Shown piece by piece: positions 26,746 to 38,971 of a DNA stretch of 64,000 bases; position 1 is the stretch's first letter, and each line of letters starts with the position of its first letter. The position numbers and the translations under genes are program-made. This DNA is from Phycicoccus flavus (GTDB taxonomy: Bacteria; Actinomycetota; Actinomycetes; Actinomycetales; Dermatophilaceae). The notes under the pieces are model-generated. The model was not told the origin of the DNA, did no database searches, and was given only the letters and a program-made list of their open reading frames with translations. The DNA is taken from assembly GCF_004025965.2 (NCBI RefSeq), contig NZ_SAYU02000015.1, positions 1 to 64,000 of the forward strand, written 5' to 3'.

Positions 26746-27150
26746 TCACGACGGCCACCCCGGCGCGCCCGTCCCGATGGCGACGAGGACCGTGGGCCCG
26801 GCCGCGACGACCTGCTCCGCGAGGCCGCCGAGCGACCCGGTGAGCCACAGCCAGCCGGCCGGCACCCGGACGCCGAGCTCCTTCTCCAGGTCGTCGACGA
26901 GGAGCAGGGCCTCCGCGGAGTCGAGGTCGAGGTCGCGCACGTCCTGGTCCGCGCGCACGAGGTGCGGACCCACCCCGAGCAGCCGGGCGACGCGGGAGAC
27001 GAGCCAGGTGGTGAGCGACTCGGGGTCGACCGGTGCGGGCCCGGGAGGCCCGAGGGGTGCGGCCGGGGCGTGACGAGGTGGTGACGGACGCCGCCCGGCG
27101 GTGACGACGGCTGGAACCGTGGCGGCCGGCTCCCGGTGGACGAGGTGCAT
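26746..27150 (-). CDS. Carrier protein with long Pro/Ala-rich N terminus
   Basis: Of 134 residues, the last 90 form a carrier-like domain: VRDLDLDSAEALLLVDDLEKELGVRVP, with the pantetheine serine at Ser78. The first 40 residues are Ala/Pro-rich and probably flexible. The ATG at 27150 has a strong GGGAGGA at the right distance. Its end overlaps the phosphopantetheinyl transferase gene, which strongly suggests that this carrier is a substrate of that enzyme. No cognate synthase lies in the same operon. Confidence 0.8.
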   Translation of the reverse strand: MHLVHREPAATVPAVVTAGRRPSPPRHAPAAPLGPPGPAPVDPESLTTWLVSRVARLLGVGPHLVRADQDVRDLDLDSAEALLLVDDLEKELGVRVPAGWLWLTGSLGGLAEQVVAAGPTVLVAIGTGAPGWPS

Positions 27151-27171
27151 GGCGGTCCTCCCGCGTGACGT

Positions 27172-27194
27172 CCCGGGTCTCACGACGACCCGGG
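27172..27194. promoter_or_regulatory. Hairpin or operator upstream of the carrier/PPTase operon
   Basis: A perfect 8-bp inverted repeat (CCCGGGTC and GACCCGGG) with a 7-base spacer lies 22 bases upstream of the start codon at 27150. It could be a transcript hairpin or a protein binding site. Confidence 0.35.
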
Positions 27195-27292
27195 GGCTCA
27201 CCGGGGAAGACCGCCGCGGGGACCGGCGACGGACCGTCCCTCGCCGGTCCGGCGACCACCCCGTGAGACGCGGGCCGTCCGCGGACGGCCGG

Positions 27293-27433
27293 TCAGGACC
27301 TGCCCACCGGCCCAGCCGGCCCTCGAAGAGGTTGTGGCGCACCCCTTCCCGAGGACGAGCCACAACCGCGGGCCGGTCGGGGCCGGTCGAGGTCGTGTCC
27401 GACGTCGGTCATCGGCTGACCGGTCACGGACAT
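27293..27433 (-). CDS. Doubtful 44-46 residue peptide gene
   Basis: A purine run GGGGGAGGAG stands directly before ATG at 27433, and at normal spacing before an in-frame GTG at 27427. The peptide is rich in Gly, Arg, Pro and Ser with one cysteine (RPARGCGSSSGRG) and is not recognised. The excellent ribosome site is the only support; the codon pattern is unconvincing. It may instead be the leader of the carrier operon. Confidence 0.22.
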   Translation of the reverse strand: MSVTGQPMTDVGHDLDRPRPARGCGSSSGRGAPQPLRGPAGPVGRS

Positions 27434-27476
27434 CTCCTCCCCCTTGTCCCTCCCCGGCCGCGCTCCGTTGACTGAT

Positions 27477-27506
27477 CCCGGTCGCCCCGACGGCGGAGCG
27501 ACCGGG
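27477..27506. promoter_or_regulatory. Inverted repeat in the leader of the small peptide gene
   Basis: A perfect 9-bp inverted repeat (CCCGGTCGC and GCGACCGGG) with a 12-base spacer overlaps the region just after a TTGACT hexamer (27468-27473) that could be a -35 element. It is a candidate operator for the adjacent regulator. Between here and 27600 the sequence is rich in CAG triplets and holds no other site I can name. Confidence 0.4.
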
Positions 27507-27610
27507 GGGCATCCCGGGGCACCTCGCACGACGAGCACGACCAGCAGCAGCACCCCGCAGGGGACCAGCACGACACCCATCGCCAGCAGCAGCAGCAAAG
27601 GACAGCAGCC

Positions 27611-27772
27611 ATGATCAAGCGCATTCACGTCATCGTCCTCACCGCCATCATCGGCGCCGGCATCGCCGCCAGCGCCGCGCACGCCCAGGACCCGACTGTC
27701 GTCACCGGCGCGGCCCCGGGCACCTCGATCACGGTCGAGGGCCTCTGGTGGCCCGCGCACGGAGGCCTCTGA
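27611..27772 (+). CDS. Small secreted peptide, possible signal
   Basis: This is a 53-residue precursor with AAAGGA eight bases before its ATG. The first 25 residues form a textbook signal peptide: basic start MIKR, a hydrophobic core, and a signal peptidase I site after SAAHA. About 28 residues remain, starting QDPT and ending in VEGLWWPAHGGL. No cysteine is present, so lanthipeptide-type bridges are not possible. A regulator gene starts 50 bases downstream on the same strand. A secreted peptide next to a regulator fits a pheromone or export signal, but this is inference. I do not recognise a family. Confidence 0.6.
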   Translation: MIKRIHVIVLTAIIGAGIAASAAHAQDPTVVTGAAPGTSITVEGLWWPAHGGL

Positions 27773-27821
27773 CGGCATCCGCTCCGCGCTGGTAGCGTGC
27801 CGCTCCAGAAGGGGGCGGGGC

Positions 27822-28850
27822 GTGCCGGACGAGGATCACCGCAGGACCACCGTGTCGGGGTCCGGCCCACCGCGGCTGGACCCCGACATGCGTGTCGTCT
27901 ACGGGGTGCTGCTCGAGCACGGGGGTGACCTCGACGCCGCCCGGCCGGTCATCGGACCCGAGGTCGACGTCGACGGCGCGCTCGAGCGCCTCGCCGCGCT
28001 GCGGCTGGTCCACCGGGCCGGCGGGGGCCGCTACGAGGCCGTCAGCCCCACCGAGGCCGCCGAGGACCTCGTCGGTCCGCGGGAGGCCGACGCCTACGAG
28101 CGCCTCCGGCAGGCGGTGCAGCTGCGCACGATGCTCCGCGAGCTCGCGCCGCTGTACCGGACGGCCGCCGGCAGCCGCCTCCTCACCGCGGGCGCCGAGC
28201 TGCTGTACGGCTCGGACGAGGTGGGTGCCCGGCTGGACGAGCTGAGCGCCGGCATCCGCCGGTCGGTCGCCTCGGCCCACCCGACCATGGCCTCACCGGA
28301 GGTCCTCAAGGCCTCCCTCGAGGCCGACGGCCGGCTCCTGGCCCGCGGCATCGCCTACCGGCAGCTCTTCACCCACACGGCGCTGCGCTACCACCAGTCG
28401 CTGGCCTACCTGCAGACGATGCAGCGCCAGGGCGCCGAGGTCCGCACGGCCTCGATCATCCCCAACCGGATCATCCTCATCGACGACGACCACGCGATCA
28501 TCCCGGTCGTCTCCGGCGAGGCCAGCGCCGCCGTCGTCAAGGACCCGTCGGTGCTGGCCTACCTGCACCAGATCTTCGACTTCCTCTGGGAGCGGGGCCG
28601 CCGCATCGAGGACGAGGCCGTCGGGGACGAGCGGGTCCCGCGCGAGGTCGAGCTCGCCATCCTCCAGGAGCTCGCGGCCGGGCGCACGGACGAGGCGATC
28701 GCGCGCCGGCTCGGCATCTCCTCGCGGACCCTGCGGCGCTACCTGTCCGGGATGCTCGAGAGCTTCGGCGTCGACACCCGCTTCCAGCTCGGGATGGCCT
28801 TCGTCCGCCAGGGCCTCGACGACACCGGGGACACCGACCCGCCCGCCTAG
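27822..28850 (+). CDS. Transcription regulator, TrmB-like N part and LuxR-like HTH
   Basis: This 342-residue protein ends in a LuxR-type helix-turn-helix: LQELAAGRTDEAIARRLGISSRTLRRYLSGML (about 286-317). The N-terminal part (RVVYGVLLEHGGDLDAA and what follows) looks like a winged-helix segment, and the middle (TASIIPNRIILIDDDHAIIPV) resembles the phospholipase-D-like sensor region found in TrmB-like actinobacterial regulators. There is no receiver domain. It starts with GTG behind GAAGGGGGCGGGG. It probably controls the small peptide gene upstream and perhaps the nearby biosynthetic genes; the effector is unknown. Confidence 0.75.
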   Translation: MPDEDHRRTTVSGSGPPRLDPDMRVVYGVLLEHGGDLDAARPVIGPEVDVDGALERLAALRLVHRAGGGRYEAVSPTEAAEDLVGPREADAYERLRQAVQLRTMLRELAPLYRTAAGSRLLTAGAELLYGSDEVGARLDELSAGIRRSVASAHPTMASPEVLKASLEADGRLLARGIAYRQLFTHTALRYHQSLAYLQTMQRQGAEVRTASIIPNRIILIDDDHAIIPVVSGEASAAVVKDPSVLAYLHQIFDFLWERGRRIEDEAVGDERVPREVELAILQELAAGRTDEAIARRLGISSRTLRRYLSGMLESFGVDTRFQLGMAFVRQGLDDTGDTDPPA

Positions 28851-28865
28851 CGGTCCCCGGGCGCG

Positions 28866-28882
28866 GACCGGCGCCGCCGGTC
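28866..28882. terminator. Short hairpin between convergent genes
   Basis: A 7-bp perfect stem (GACCGGC/GCCGGTC) with a 3-base loop lies in the 35 bases between the ends of the regulator and the Roadblock-like gene and could stop both transcripts. Confidence 0.4.
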
Positions 28883-28885
28883 GGG

Positions 28886-29527
28886 TCAGCGGCGCAGGTC
28901 GCGCTCGACCCGCGACAGCCGCATCCGCGCCAGCGCCAGGGTCGCCGAGCGGCGGTCGAGGACGAGCAGCACGAAGACGGTGGGGTCGGCGGCCAGCATC
29001 CGCAGGACGTGGTACTGCCCGCCGTACGTGACGAGGACGTCCTCGACGTGGTCGGTGCGTCCCATCCGCGCCAGCGTCTCGTGCATCGACGCGACGACGG
29101 CGGCGTAGTCGCGGACGGCGTCGGCGAGGTCGAGCCGGTCCGGGTCGGGGGTCCGGGCCAGGAGCGAGCCGGTCGTGCTGTCGGCCACGGCGACCGCCAG
29201 CGCGCCGTCGATCGCCATCGCCTCGCGGACGACGGCGCCCGGCAGGTCCGACCCCTCCAGCGGCGCCGAGGGGCCCGCGACCGGCACGGTCGGCAGCTCG
29301 ACGAGGGCCGGCCCGGGGCCCGCGGGCACCCGTCCCCCGTTCGGGCGCTCGCCGTCGGCCGAAGGGACGAGCAGGTCGTGCTCGTCCGGCGGTGGGGGCG
29401 CGAAGACGGCAGTGTCGACGTCAGCAGGGGCGACTCCGGGGACGGAGTCGGAGCCGACGTCCGCGGACGTCGGTCCCGCCTCTGCGTCCGGAACCGCCTC
29501 CGCACGTTCGGCCGCTGCGGGTGCCAT
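28886..29527 (-). CDS. Roadblock/LC7-like protein
   Basis: This is a 213-residue protein. The first 90 residues are acidic and Pro-rich (ending near VPVAGPSAPLEGSDLP). The last 120 look like a Roadblock/LC7 fold: MAIDGALAVAVADSTTGSLLA, a helix DYAAVVASMHETLARMG, and DVLVTYGGQYHVLRML followed by FVLLVLDR. Such proteins usually act with small GTPases, but none is adjacent. I chose the ATG at 29527 for its GGTGGAG; ATG at 29545 is possible. It is divergent from the HSP90-like gene with only 54 bases between, so they probably share control. Confidence 0.65.
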   Translation of the reverse strand: MAPAAAERAEAVPDAEAGPTSADVGSDSVPGVAPADVDTAVFAPPPPDEHDLLVPSADGERPNGGRVPAGPGPALVELPTVPVAGPSAPLEGSDLPGAVVREAMAIDGALAVAVADSTTGSLLARTPDPDRLDLADAVRDYAAVVASMHETLARMGRTDHVEDVLVTYGGQYHVLRMLAADPTVFVLLVLDRRSATLALARMRLSRVERDLRR

Positions 29528-29581
29528 CGATCTCCACCAACCCATGCGGCGCAGGCTAGTAGTGCAGAAGGGAGAGCGCCC

Positions 29582-33755
<4,174 letters not shown>

Positions 33756-33869
33756 CCCCCGCCCCCGACTTTCCCGCCCCATCCGGGAAGCCCGGGGTCC
33801 GCAAGGGTCGACCGGCCACGCGAACCCCGCCGATGCCTTGCGAACCATCCGCTCTGACGAAGGACCACG

Positions 33870-36599
33870 ATGACCGAGCAGCCGCCGATCGAGACCGACC
33901 GCACGGAGCCGATCGACCTCAACGCCGAGATGCAGCGCTCGTACATCGAGTACGCGATGTCGGTCATCGTCTCCCGCGCGCTGCCGGACGTCCGTGATGG
34001 CCTCAAGCCCGTCCACCGCCGCGTGCTCTACGCGATGTACGACGGCGGCTACCGCCCCGACCGCGGCTTCAACAAGTGCAGCCGCGTCGTCGGCGACGTC
34101 ATGGGCCAGTACCACCCGCACGGCGACGGCGCGATCTACGACGCCCTCGTGCGGCTCGTGCAGGACTGGTCGATGCGCTACCCGCTCGTGCAGGGCCAGG
34201 GCAACTTCGGCTCCCCGGGCGACGACCCCGCCGCCGCCCCGCGGTACACCGAGTGCCGGATGGCGCCGCTGTCGATGGAGATGGTGGCGAACATCGACGA
34301 GGACACCGTCGACTTCGTCCCCAACTACGACGGCAAGACCCTCGAGCCCTCGGTCCTCCCGGCGCGCTTCCCGAACCTTCTCGTCAACGGCAGCGCCGGC
34401 ATCGCCGTCGGCATGGCGACCCAGATCCCGCCGCACAACCTGCGCGAGGTCGCCGAGGCCGCCGAGTGGGTCCTGCGCAACCCGGAGTCCCCGCGCCAGG
34501 AGACCCTGGCCGCCGTCATGCAGCGGGTCAAGGGCCCGGACTTCCCCACCGGCGCGCTCATCATGGGCCACGGCGGGATCGAGGACGCCTACCGCACCGG
34601 CCGCGGCTCGATCATCATGCGCGCGGTCGTCGAGGTCGAGGAGATCCAGGGCCGGCAGTGCCTCGTCGTCACCGAGCTGCCCTACCAGGTGAACCCCGAC
34701 TCGCTCGCGCAGAAGATCGCCGAGCACGTCAAGGACGGCCGGCTGGCCGGCATCGCCGACATCCGCGACGAGACCTCGGGCCGCACCGGCCAGCGCCTCG
34801 TCATCGTCCTGCGCCGCGACGCCGTCGCCAAGGTCGTCCTCAACAACCTCTACAAGCACACCCAGCTGCAGACGACCTTCGGCGCGAACATGCTCGCCCT
34901 CGTCGACGGCGTGCCGCGCACCCTCCCCATCGACGCCTTCATCCGGTACTGGGTCGAGCACCAGATCGAGGTCATCCGCCGCCGCACCGAGCACCGGCTG
35001 CGCAAGGCGGAGGAGGAAATCCACATCCTCCGCGGCTACCTGAAGGCGCTGGACCTGCTCGACGAGGTCATCGCCCTCATCCGCCGCAGCCCGACCGTCG
35101 AGGAGGCGCGCACCGGCCTCATGGAGCTGCTGGAGATCGACGAGATCCAGGCCAGCGCCATCCTCAACCTCCAGCTGCGCCGCCTCGCGGCGATGGAGCG
35201 CCAGCGCATCGTCGACACCCACGACGAGATCCAGGAGCGCATCGAGGACTACCGCGACATCCTCGCGACGCCGCAGCGGCAGCGGGACCTCGTCTCCGAG
35301 GAGCTCGCGGCCATCGTCGACAAGTACGGCGACGACCGGCGGACGACGATCATGCCGGGCGACGGGGACATGTCGATGGAGGACCTGATCCCCGAGGAGG
35401 ACGTCGTCGTGACGATCACCCGGGGTGGGTACGCCAAGCGCACCCGGGTCGACCTCTACCGCGCGCAGAAGCCGGGCGGCCGCGGGGTGCGCGGCGCGCA
35501 GCTGCGCGGCGAGGACATGGTCGAGCACTTCTTCGCGACGACCTCGCACCACTGGCTGCTGTTCTTCACCAACCTCGGGCGGGTCTACCGGGCCAAGGCC
35601 TACGAGCTGCCCGAGGGCAGCCGCGACTCCAAGGGCCAGCACGTCGCCAACGTCATGGCCTTCCAGCCCGGCGAGCAGATCGCCCAAGTCCTGGCCATCC
35701 GCTCCTACGAGGACGCGCCCTACCTCGTCCTCGCGACGCGCGGCGGGCTCGTGAAGAAGACGCGGCTGTCGGAGTACGACAGCCCGCGCTCCGGCGGCCT
35801 CATCGCCGTCAACCTCCGCGACGACGACGAGCTCGTCGGCGTCGGGCTGGTCTCGGCCTCGGACGACCTGCTGCTCGTCTCCCGGAAGGGCATGTCGGTC
35901 CGCTTCCACGCCGACGACGCCCAGCTGCGCCCGATGGGCCGCGGGACCTCCGGGGTCACCGGGATGAAGTTCCGCGGCGACGACGAGCTGCTGTCGATGT
36001 CGGTGCTCGCCGAGGGCACCGAGCCGGACGTCTTCGTCGTCTTCGAGAACGGCATGGCCAAGCGGACCAACGCGAGCGAGTGGAACGCCAAGGGCCGCGC
36101 CACGCTCGGCGTCGCCGTCGCGAAGATCACCGACCGCAACGGCGACCTCGCCGGGGCGCTGACCACGACCGGCGACGACGAGCTGCTCGTCGTGTTCGAG
36201 AAGGGCAACATCGTCCGGGCCTCGGTCGACGGCATCGCGCCGAAGGGCCGCAACACCCAGGGCGTCATCCTCGTCAAGCCGGGCAAGGGCGACCGGGTCG
36301 TCGCCGTGGCCCGCAACCCCGAGAAGGTCGCGGAGCAGGCGGCCGAGGAGGCCGGGCTCGAGCCCGCGGGCGACGACGTCACCCCGGCGTCGGCGGCCAC
36401 CGCCGGGGCCACCCCGGAGGGCGCGGCCGGTGGCGCGAACGCCGGGGACGTCGACGGCGGGGCCGAAGGTGACGGTTCGGTGGAGACTGCCGAGACCCCT
36501 GGGGCGGAAGTCGCAGACGCCACGAGCGATGCCGTACCGTCGTCTGACGAGAACGAGTCGTCGGACGACGGCAGCGCCGAGCCAGGAGGCCGTGAGTGA
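33870..36599 (+). CDS. gyrA: DNA gyrase subunit A
   Basis: This is the breakage and reunion subunit, 909 residues. The active-site tyrosine is Tyr126 in APRYTECRM, and the quinolone region reads [13 protein letters not shown]. The residue equal to E. coli Ser83 is Gly87, while Asp87 of E. coli is kept as Asp91. The C-terminal beta-propeller includes the GyrA box-like stretch [10 protein letters not shown]. After the propeller comes an 80-residue tail rich in Glu, Asp, Gly and Ala, longer than usual. The ATG has GAAGGACC. The stop overlaps the next gene. Confidence 0.98.
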   Translation: MTEQPPIETDRTEPIDLNAEMQRSYIEYAMSVIVSRALPDVRDGLKPVHRRVLYAMYDGGYRPDRGFNKCSRVVGDVMGQYHPHGDGAIYDALVRLVQDWSMRYPLVQGQGNFGSPGDDPAAAPRYTECRMAPLSMEMVANIDEDTVDFVPNYDGKTLEPSVLPARFPNLLVNGSAGIAVGMATQIPPHNLREVAEAAEWVLRNPESPRQETLAAVMQRVKGPDFPTGALIMGHGGIEDAYRTGRGSIIMRAVVEVEEIQGRQCLVVTELPYQVNPDSLAQKIAEHVKDGRLAGIADIRDETSGRTGQRLVIVLRRDAVAKVVLNNLYKHTQLQTTFGANMLALVDGVPRTLPIDAFIRYWVEHQIEVIRRRTEHRLRKAEEEIHILRGYLKALDLLDEVIALIRRSPTVEEARTGLMELLEIDEIQASAILNLQLRRLAAMERQRIVDTHDEIQERIEDYRDILATPQRQRDLVSEELAAIVDKYGDDRRTTIMPGDGDMSMEDLIPEEDVVVTITRGGYAKRTRVDLYRAQKPGGRGVRGAQLRGEDMVEHFFATTSHHWLLFFTNLGRVYRAKAYELPEGSRDSKGQHVANVMAFQPGEQIAQVLAIRSYEDAPYLVLATRGGLVKKTRLSEYDSPRSGGLIAVNLRDDDELVGVGLVSASDDLLLVSRKGMSVRFHADDAQLRPMGRGTSGVTGMKFRGDDELLSMSVLAEGTEPDVFVVFENGMAKRTNASEWNAKGRATLGVAVAKITDRNGDLAGALTTTGDDELLVVFEKGNIVRASVDGIAPKGRNTQGVILVKPGKGDRVVAVARNPEKVAEQAAEEAGLEPAGDDVTPASAATAGATPEGAAGGANAGDVDGGAEGDGSVETAETPGAEVADATSDAVPSSDENESSDDGSAEPGGRE

Positions 36600-37306
36600 G
36601 CACCGCAGACCACGCGGGACGCCCCGTTCGACCGTCCGCTCCCAGCGGCCGGCCGGCGCGCGGCGACGGCGGCTCGCTGCGTCGCCTCGCCGGCGACGGC
36701 GGGCGTGACACCACTGCCGAGGACCGCGGGATGAAGCGCGAGGCCGGTGGGGACAGCGACAGGGCCGGCGAGCCCACCCGTCCGGTGCCCGCCGCTCGCG
36801 AGAACGGCGCCCCCGGTGCCCCGCGGACGGCTGCCGTCCCGGCCCAGCGTCCGCAGCAGTCGCCCGGCGCCCCCCGTCCGACCGGTGGCGCCCCCGTCCG
36901 TCAGGGTGCTCCGGCCCGTCCGGGTGCGCCGCGCCGCACCGGCGCCCGCCGGGTCCGGCTCACCGTCTCGCGGATCGACCCGTGGTCGGCGATGAAGATG
37001 TCGTTTCTGCTCTCGGTGGCGCTCGGCATCGCGCTCGTCGTCATGACCGTCGTGCTGTGGACCGTCCTGGACGCCATGGGCGTTTTCGACCAGGTCAACG
37101 GCGTCATCGGCCAGGTCGTCGAGTCCGACGGCCAGCAGTTCGACATCCTCGACTTCGTCGGCTTCACCCGGGTGGTGTCGCTGTCCATCGTCATCGGCGT
37201 CGTCGACGTCATCCTCTTCACGGCGATCGCGACCCTGTCGGCGTTCCTCTACAACGTCTCCTCGGCGCTCGTCGGCGGCGTCAACCTCACCCTCACCGAC
37301 GACTGA
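36596..37306 (+). CDS. DUF3566 membrane protein
   Basis: This 236-residue protein follows gyrA in most actinobacteria. The first 115 residues are basic, Pro/Ala/Gly-rich and probably unstructured. The DUF3566 domain ([26 protein letters not shown] at the start) has two membrane segments, about 140-165 and 195-220, and ends [17 protein letters not shown]. The GTG start overlaps the gyrA stop behind AGGAGG. The exact function is unknown; its place suggests a link between membrane and chromosome or cell wall processes. Confidence 0.92.
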   Translation: MSTADHAGRPVRPSAPSGRPARGDGGSLRRLAGDGGRDTTAEDRGMKREAGGDSDRAGEPTRPVPAARENGAPGAPRTAAVPAQRPQQSPGAPRPTGGAPVRQGAPARPGAPRRTGARRVRLTVSRIDPWSAMKMSFLLSVALGIALVVMTVVLWTVLDAMGVFDQVNGVIGQVVESDGQQFDILDFVGFTRVVSLSIVIGVVDVILFTAIATLSAFLYNVSSALVGGVNLTLTDD

Positions 37307-37641
37307 GCGACGCGGGCGCCCTGCGCGGCGTCTTGGTGACGTGATCGGCCGCTGGTCTCCCGGTCCGTCGAGCTCTGGGTACATCGCGGCTGACGGACGC
37401 GGCGTCGGGCACGTCGCTCGTCGTCCGGATCCCGTGGCCCGGTGTTCGTGCGTCGACTTCCTGAGTTGAGGGATGGCCACTTCAGGCGGGCTGCGTGTCC
37501 TGCCCCACGGCCAGCCCGCGGTGGCCCTGAGGGTGTTGTCGCAGGTCGGGGCCGGGGACGGCCGGGTGCCAAAGTTCGCCGAACGGACGATCTCGTGCTC
37601 GACAACGGTTTCCGGGGCGTCAATTCGTCAACACTGAATGC
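37307..37641. other. Spacer without a visible gene
   Basis: There are 335 bases between the DUF3566 gene and the next gene. I see no convincing gene; the only open frames are short and lack ribosome sites. A GACGC...GCGTC repeat just after the stop could help termination. Confidence 0.5.
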
Positions 37642-38226
37642 GTGTCCGACGCCGCTCGCCCCATCAGCCTGAGCGTCCACGACCTGCGCCTCGTCGCCCG
37701 CTACGCCGCCGAGTGCGCGGCCGTCGCGCTCCCGCTCTTCGAGCGCGCCCACCCGGACGACGAGCGACCCGCCGCCGCCATCGCCGCCGCCCGCACGTTC
37801 GCCGACGGCTCGCCCCGGTCCCGGATCCAGCGGACCGCCAGCGTCGACGCCCACCGGGCCGGTGCCCAGTCGACCGACCTCGCCGCCCGGGAGGCCGCCC
37901 GCGCCGCCGGCCATGCCGCGGCTGCCGCCTACCTGCACCCGCTCGCCGACCCGGGGCAGGTCCGCCACATCCTCGGCTCCGCCGCCTGTGCCACCCGTGC
38001 CCTGGAGCTCGCTGCGGAGGCAGGCACTGACGCTGACGGTGAGGTCCACGGCCGTGAGGGCTCCCCGGACGCGGCCGTCGTCGCCGACCAGGCCCTCGCC
38101 GACGCCGCCGACCGCGCCTCGCACGCCCTGCGCGACGTCCTGCGCCGCTACCCACGGGTGCCGCAGACCGGCAACCGCGTCGCCCTGCTCCTCGCGGCCC
38201 TCGACACCACCCTCCGCGCGGACTGA
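37642..38226 (+). CDS. Imm-5-like helical protein
   Basis: This 194-residue protein is almost wholly alpha-helical and Ala-rich. Features such as LVARYAAECAAVALPLFE, AREAARAAGHAAAAAYLHPLAD and the C-terminal RYPRVPQTGNRVALLLAALD recall the Imm-5 family of predicted immunity proteins. No toxin gene is adjacent. It starts with GTG. The family match is from memory of the pattern and needs a profile search. Confidence 0.5.
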   Translation: MSDAARPISLSVHDLRLVARYAAECAAVALPLFERAHPDDERPAAAIAAARTFADGSPRSRIQRTASVDAHRAGAQSTDLAAREAARAAGHAAAAAYLHPLADPGQVRHILGSAACATRALELAAEAGTDADGEVHGREGSPDAAVVADQALADAADRASHALRDVLRRYPRVPQTGNRVALLLAALDTTLRAD

Positions 38227-38414
38227 CACCCAGCCTTCCTGGATCCACGACCATCACCCGACGCTGCCCCGCAACTGGACACCTGGCGTGGGATCGCTGA
38301 CCCGTCCGAGGCGGCCCCGTCGACCGTCCTGGCGCATGCGGGGGCCCAGAACTCAGGCTCACGGGGAGGCTTCGTGAACCACGACCCGTGTCATCGACCG
38401 CTCCCGCACCCGTT

Positions 38415-38444
38415 TTGGGCCGACCCGGTGGGGTGCGGTAACCT
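38415..38444 (+). promoter_or_regulatory. Promoter of tRNA-Ile
   Basis: TTGGGC (38415-38420) and TAACCT (38439-38444) are separated by 18 bases and lie 46 bases before the tRNA, a good fit to a vegetative promoter. Confidence 0.55.
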
Positions 38445-38490
38445 CGTGCACCGCGCCCTCCGCTGTGAGGGCGCGCCGCCGGTCGGCGAC

Positions 38491-38564
38491 GGGCCTATAG
38501 CTCAGACGGTTAGAGCGCTTCCCTGATAAGGAAGAGGCCACAGGTTCAAGTCCTGTTAGGCCCA
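38491..38564 (+). tRNA. tRNA-Ile (GAT)
   Basis: A full cloverleaf can be folded by eye: acceptor GGGCCTA with TAGGCCC, a D arm with GCTCAGACGGTTAGAGC, anticodon stem CTTCC/GGAAG with loop CTGATAA (anticodon GAT), and T arm ACAGG-TTCAAGT-CCTGT. CCA is encoded at 38565-38567. Confidence 0.97.
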
Positions 38565-38599
38565 CCACCGACCCCCTCATCCCGCCAGGTGGTGCCAGC

Positions 38600-38722
38600 A
38601 TGAAGAAGCTCCTCGTCCTTCTCGCCTCCGCAGCCGGCGCGTTCGCGATCACCAAGCAGATCAAGGACAAGCAGGCCGAGAACAAGCTCTGGGCCGAGGC
38701 CACGGACACTCCCCGGAGCTGA
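38600..38722 (+). CDS. DLW-39 family micro-protein
   Basis: This is a 40-residue protein between the two tRNA genes. The N terminus MKKLLVLLASAAGAFAI is a hydrophobic anchor, followed by a charged segment and the family end motif KLWAEATD. Its size and place between tRNA-Ile and tRNA-Ala downstream of gyrA match the actinobacterial DLW-39 family. The function is unknown. Confidence 0.88.
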   Translation: MKKLLVLLASAAGAFAITKQIKDKQAENKLWAEATDTPRS

Positions 38723-38771
38723 CTCCACCCGGGCCGCCGGCCCGACACCGCCGCGCATCCCGCGGCCACCA

Positions 38772-38844
38772 GGGGCCATGGCGCAATTGGTAGCGCACCT
38801 GCTTTGCAAGCAGGGGGTTAGGGGTTCGAGTCCCCTTGGCTCCA
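38772..38844 (+). tRNA. tRNA-Ala (TGC), integration target
   Basis: The fold is complete: acceptor GGGGCCA with TGGCTCC (one G-U pair), anticodon stem CCTGC/GCAGG with loop TTTGCAA (anticodon TGC), and T arm GGGG-TTCGAGT-CCCC. The 3' half from 38803 is duplicated at 56446, so the gene was the target of the island's integrase and remains intact on the left side. Confidence 0.97.
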
Positions 38845-38892
38845 CCGCAGGTCAGAGGCCCTTCGCGAGGTTCGCGAAGGGCCTCTGACGCG
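38803..38892 (+). repeat. Left attachment repeat (attL)
   Basis: These 90 bases, from the anticodon loop of tRNA-Ala through its terminator hairpin, match 56446-56535 with 83 of 90 identical and no gaps. It marks the left end of the island. Confidence 0.85.
38851..38889 (+). terminator. Terminator of tRNA-Ala
   Basis: A perfect 18-bp stem (GTCAGAGGCCCTTCGCGA and its complement) with a 3-base loop lies directly after tRNA-Ala. It is the strongest hairpin in the window. The copy at the right end of the island is decayed. Confidence 0.8.
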
Positions 38893-38896
38893 CCTG

Positions 38897-38917
38897 TACC
38901 CCAGCAAAGTACTGCAG
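38897..38917 (+). repeat. Sub-terminal repeat, left copy (possible integrase arm site)
   Basis: This 21-base stretch just inside attL matches 56341-56361 at 18 of 21 positions, same orientation. Such pairs near both ends are where integrase arm-binding sites lie. Confidence 0.4.
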
Positions 38918-38971
38918 TCGCTGATTCGTGCGCCCGAGCGCCCCACTCCCCGCAGGGCTCCAGGTCTTCAC

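Noticed and set aside
27540-27605. CAG triplet repeats as a coding repeat or CRISPR-like array
   Set aside because: The triplets are short and interrupted, without regular spacers. No CRISPR array is visible anywhere in the window.
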